Shown here: in pieces, positions 58,601 to 64,000 of the stretch
Position numbering within the stretch: the stretch's first letter is position 1
Layout of the letters: each line of letters begins with the position of its first letter
Origin: Colletes latitarsis
Taxonomy: Eukaryota > Arthropoda > Insecta > Hymenoptera > Colletidae
DNA: 64,000 nt
NCBI RefSeq assembly: GCF_051014445.1
Contig: NW_027488404.1
Coordinates: 62,001-126,000 of the forward strand
Direction of reading: 5' to 3'
Notes under the pieces: generated by a model
What the model saw: only the letters and a program-made list of their open reading frames with translations
Told to the model about the DNA's origin: nothing
Database searches by the model: none
Position numbers and translations under genes: made by a program

Positions 58601-61600
58601 AATTTTTTTATACATCCTAGTAATTTCACTATAATTTTACTATAACTCTGATAATTAAATATTCACTCAATTTCAATGATCAGATGAAATTGAATGATTT
58701 TAATTTCATTATTAAGTAAATTTTTTTATACATCCTAGTAATTTCACTATAATTTTACTATAACTCTGATAATTAAATATTCACTCAATTTCAATGATCA
58801 GATGAAATTGAATGATTTTAATTTCATTATTAAGTAAATTTTTTTATACATCCTAGTAATTTCACTATAATTTTACTATAACTCTGATAATTAAATATTC
58901 ACTCAATTTCAATGATCAGATGAAATTGAATGATTTTAATTTCATTATTAAGTAAATTTTTTTATACATCCTAGTAATTTCACTATAATTTTACTATAAC
59001 TCTGATAATTAAATATTCACTCAATTTCAATGATCAGATGAAATTGAATGATTTTAATTTCATTATTAAGTAAATTTTTTTATACATCCTAGTAATTTCA
59101 CTATAATTTTACTATAACTCTGATAATTAAATATTCACTCAATTTCAATGATCAGATGAAATTGAATGATTTTAATTTCATTATTAAGTAAATTTTTTTA
59201 TACATCCTAGTAATTTCACTATAATTTTACTATAACTCTGATAATTAAATATTCACTCAATTTCAATGATCAGATGAAATTGAATGATTTTAATTTCATT
59301 ATTAAGTAAATTTTTTTATACATCCTAGTAATTTCACTATAATTTTACTATAACTCTGATAATTAAATATTCACTCAATTTCAATGATCAGATGAAATTG
59401 AATGATTTTAATTTCATTATTAAGTAAATTTTTTTATACATCCTAGTAATTTCACTATAATTTTACTATAACTCTGATAATTAAATATTCACTCAATTTC
59501 AATGATCAGATGAAATTGAATGATTTTAATTTCATTATTAAGTAAATTTTTTTATACATCCTAGTAATTTCACTATAATTTTACTATAACTCTGATAATT
59601 AAATATTCACTCAATTTCAATGATCAGATGAAATTGAATGATTTTAATTTCATTATTAAGTAAATTTTTTTATACATCCTAGTAATTTCACTATAATTTT
59701 ACTATAACTCTGATAATTAAATATTCACTCAATTTCAATGATCAGATGAAATTGAATGATTTTAATTTCATTATTAAGTAAATTTTTTTATACATCCTAG
59801 TAATTTCACTATAATTTTACTATAACTCTGATAATTAAATATTCACTCAATTTCAATGATCAGATGAAATTGAATGATTTTAATTTCATTATTAAGTAAA
59901 TTTTTTTATACATCCTAGTAATTTCACTATAATTTTACTATAACTCTGATAATTAAATATTCACTCAATTTCAATGATCAGATGAAATTGAATGATTTTA
60001 ATTTCATTATTAAGTAAATTTTTTTATACATCCTAGTAATTTCACTATAATTTTACTATAACTCTGATAATTAAATATTCACTCAATTTCAATGATCAGA
60101 TGAAATTGAATGATTTTAATTTCATTATTAAGTAAATTTTTTTATACATCCTAGTAATTTCACTATAATTTTACTATAACTCTGATAATTAAATATTCAC
60201 TCAATTTCAATGATCAGATGAAATTGAATGATTTTAATTTCATTATTAAATAAATTTTTTTATACATCCTAGTAATTTCACTATAATTTTACTATAACTC
60301 TGATAATTAAATATTCACTCAATTTCAATGATCAGATGAAATTGAATGATTTTAATTTCATTATTAAGTAAATTTTTTTATACATCCTAGTAATTTCACT
60401 ATAATTTTACTATAACTCTGATAATTAAATATTCACTCAATTTCAATGATCAGATGAAATTGAATGATTTTAATTTCATTATTAAGTAAATTTTTTTATA
60501 CATCCTAGTAATTTCACTATAATTTTACTATAACTCTGATAATTAAATATTCACTCAATTTCAATGATCAGATGAAATTGAATGATTTTAATTTCATTAT
60601 TAAGTAAATTTTTTTATACATCCTAGTAATTTCACTATAATTTTACTATAACTCTGATAATTAAATATTCACTCAATTTCAATGATCAGATGAAATTGAA
60701 TGATTTTAATTTCATTATTAAGTAAATTTTTTTATACATCCTAGTAATTTCACTATAATTTTACTATAACTCTGATAATTAAATATTCACTCAATTTCAA
60801 TGATCAGATGAAATTGAATGATTTTAATTTCATTATTAAGTAAATTTTTTTATACATCCTAGTAATTTCACTATAATTTTACTATAACTCTGATAATTAA
60901 ATATTCACTCAATTTCAATGATCAGATGAAATTGAATGATTTTAATTTCATTATTAAGTAAATTTTTTTATACATCCTAGTAATTTCACTATAATTTTAC
61001 TATAACTCTGATAATTAAATATTCACTCAATTTCAATGATCAGATGAAATTGAATGATTTTAATTTCATTATTAAATAAATTTTTTTATACATCCTAGTA
61101 ATTTCACTATAATTTTACTATAACTCTGATAATTAAATATTCACTCAATTTCAATGATCAGATGAAATTGAATGATTTTAATTTCATTATTAAGTAAATT
61201 TTTTTATACATCCTAGTAATTTCACTATAATTTTACTATAACTCTGATAATTAAATATTCACTCAATTTCAATGATCAGATGAAATTGAATGATTTTAAT
61301 TTCATTATTAAATAAATTTTTTTATACATCCTAGTAATTTCACTATAATTTTACTATAACTCTGATAATTAAATATTCACTCAATTTCAATGATCAGATG
61401 AAATTGAATGATTTTAATTTCATTATTAAATAAATTTTTTTATACATCCTAGTAATTTCACTATAATTTTACTATAACTCTGATAATTAAATATTCACTC
61501 AATTTCAATGATCAGATGAAATTGAATGATTTTAATTTCATTATTAAGTAAATTTTTTTATACATCCTAGTAATTTCACTATAATTTTACTATAACTCTG

Positions 61601-62335
61601 ATAATTAAATATTCACTCAATTTCAATGATCAGATGAAATTGAATGATTTTAATTTCATTATTAAGTAAATTTTTTTATACATCCTAGTAATTTCACTAT
61701 AATTTTACTATAACTCTGATAATTAAATATTCACTCAATTTCAATGATCAGATGAAATTGAATGATTTTAATTTCATTATTAAGTAAATTTTTTTATACA
61801 TCCTAGTAATTTCACTATAATTTTACTATAACTCTGATAATTAAATATTCACTCAATTTCAATGATCAGATGAAATTGAATGATTTTAATTTCATTATTA
61901 AGTAAATTTTTTTATACATCCTAGTAATTTCACTATAATTTTACTATAACTCTGATAATTAAATATTCACTCAATTTCAATGATCAGATGAAATTGAATG
62001 ATTTTAATTTCATTATTAAGTAAATTTTTTTATACATCCTAGTAATTTCACTATAATTTTACTATAACTCTGATAATTAAATATTCACTCAATTTCAATG
62101 ATCAGATGAAATTGAATGATTTTAATTTCATTATTAAGTAAATTTTTTTTATACATCCTAATAATTTCACTATAATTTTACTATAACTCTGATAATTAAA
62201 TATTCACTCAATTTCAATGATCAGATGAAATTGAATGATTTTAATTTCATTATTAAGTAAATTTTTTTATACATCCTAGTAATTTCACTATAATTTTACT
62301 ATAACTCTGATAATTAAATATTCACTCAATTTCAA
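55631..62335 (-). repeat. Array 4: 118-bp tandem repeat, trnM side of copy 2
   Basis: About 57 copies, minus orientation, full length from trnM to the second satellite block. Variants near 56,290 and 56,998 (CTCTAATAATT) and near 57,772 and 58,010 mirror array 1 at the same register; others (55,881, 56,354, a TACACATCC unit near 57,902) are private. Its satellite-proximal end, including the CTAATAATTTC unit near 62,155, matches array 2 at offset 33,395. No gene is present. Confidence 0.95.
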
Positions 62336-64000
62336 TAAATCAAGACTTATTTATAATATAATTAAATTTTTATATATTACAATAAAAATTAAATTAATTA
62401 AAGAAAATAATCAAAATTTATTTATAATATAATTAAATTTTTATATATTACAATAAAAATTAAATTAATTAAAGAAAATAATCAAAATTTATTTTATAAT
62501 ATAATTAAATTTTTATATATCATAATAAAAATTAAATTAATTAAAGAAAATAATCAAAATTTATTTTATTTAAATAATAATTTTTATATAAACAATAATA
62601 ATTAAATATATAAATATGTATTTATTATATTAAACTTTTTTTTTTTTTTTTTATATTAATAAATTTTTTAATATAAATAATTCAAATTATAAATTCATAA
62701 AATATATAATTTATATTTTATAATATAATTTATAATTTAATAATAATAAATTTAATATAATAAATATTTATTTATTAATAAATATTTAATCGATATATAA
62801 ATATATAATTATTATTATAAAAGAAAAAAAAATAAATTATAGATTAATATACATATTATACATAATAAATATGTTAATCTATATACAATTATCTATAAAT
62901 CTTGAGATCTACATACATCTATCAATATATACTAAGAGTCTAATTATATATAATTATCTATGGATTTATCGAATATATGATCTATATTATAAAATATAAT
63001 CCACAATTTAATAACAATAGATTTAATATAATAAATATTTATCTATTAATAAATATTTAATCGATATATATATATATAATTATTGTTATAAAGAAAAAAA
63101 AATAAATTATAGATTAATATACATATTATACATAATAAATATATTAATTTATATACAATTATCTATAAATCTTGAGATCTACATACATCTATCAATATAT
63201 ACTAAGAGTCTAATTATATATAATTATCTATGGATTTATCGAATATATGATTTATATTATAAAATATAATCCACAATTTAATAACAATAGATTTAATATA
63301 ATAAATATTTATCTATTAATAAATATTTAATCGATATATATATATATAATTATTGTTATAAAGAAAAAAAAATAAATTATAGATTAATATACATATTATA
63401 CATAATAAATATGTTAATCTATATACAATTATCTATAAATCTTGAGATCTACATACATCTATCAATATATACTAAGAGTCTAATTATATATAATTATCTA
63501 TGGATTTATCGAATATATGATCTATATTATAAAATATAATCCATAATTTAATAACAATAGATTTAATATAATAAATATTTATCTATTAATAAATATTTAA
63601 TCGATATATATATATATAATTATTGTTATAAAGAAAAAAAAATAAATTATAGATTAATATACATATTATACATAATAAATATGTTAATCTATATACAATT
63701 ATCTATAAATCTTGAGATCTACATACATCTATCAATATATACTAAGAGTCTAATTATATATAATTATCTATGGATTTATCGAATATATGATCTATATTAT
63801 AAAATATAATCCACAATTTAATAACAATAGATTTAATATAATAAATATTTATTTATTAATAAATATTTAATCGATATATATATATATAATTATTGTTATA
63901 AAGAAAAAAAAATAAATTATAGATTAATATACATATTATACATAATAAATATGTTAATTTATATACAATTATCTATAAATCTTGAGATCTACATACATCT
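62336..64000 (+). repeat. Second satellite block S (left arm, cut by window edge)
   Basis: Matches 28941-30605 wherever checked, at a constant offset of 33,395, including the three 71-bp repeats, the 17-T run (62636-62652) and about four and a half 270-bp units with the same variants. It shows that the trnM side of the coding segment ends in the same satellite as the rrnS side. No gene is present. Confidence 0.93.

Overview
The window is animal mitochondrial DNA, not nuclear or bacterial. It holds two complete, inverted copies of one insect mitochondrial gene set (13 protein genes, 22 tRNAs, 2 rRNAs). They are separated and flanked by long tandem-repeat control regions. TGA is read as Trp and AGA as Ser throughout (invertebrate mitochondrial code), starts are ATT/ATA/ATG, and the DNA is overwhelmingly A+T. 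Protein-gene order is the ancestral insect one. The tRNA order nad2-C-Y-W-cox1, cox2-D-K-atp8 and M-Q-I before nad2 resembles honey-bee-type Hymenoptera. My inference is an apid bee, quite possibly a stingless bee. From memory, unchecked, an inverted duplication of the whole mitogenome has been reported in Australian Tetragonula.

Layout: array 1 (1-2709, about 23 copies of a 118-bp repeat, cut by the window edge); coding copy 1 (2710-18333, nad2 side to rrnS side); array 2 (18334-28940, about 90 copies, opposite orientation); an A+T satellite block S (28941-33521); array 3 (33522-40001, about 55 copies); coding copy 2 (40002-55630), the reverse complement of copy 1; array 4 (55631-62335, about 57 copies); then a second S block (62336-64000, cut by the window edge). 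The second S block repeats 28946-30605 at a constant offset of 33,395. S is itself a giant palindrome: about six 270-bp units, a roughly 150-bp AT-dinucleotide centre near 31,096, then about seven 270-bp units inverted. Each coding segment therefore sits between inverted copies of the same array plus satellite, and both of its ends look alike. By symmetry this fits a head-to-head/tail-to-tail dimer circle of roughly 70 kb, or linear molecules with terminal inverted repeats that were joined or unrolled. An assembly artefact must also be excluded.

Coding content: the genes encode subunits of complexes I (nad1-6, nad4L), III (cob), IV (cox1-3) and V (atp6, atp8) plus the rRNAs and tRNAs to translate them. 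In copy 1 all 13 reading frames are open. Copy 2 is almost identical but has a 19-bp deletion in cob that removes a haem-ligand histidine, single-base indels that break nad5 and shift part of nad4, and a 20-bp tandem duplication in rrnL. These are either consensus errors or early decay of one copy.

Control regions: the 118-bp repeat contains an 8-bp-stem hairpin. Each S arm holds three 71-bp repeats, a 17-base T run (seen as A on the other arm) and the 270-bp satellite with its own internal inverted repeat. These are the best candidates for replication origins or molecule ends.
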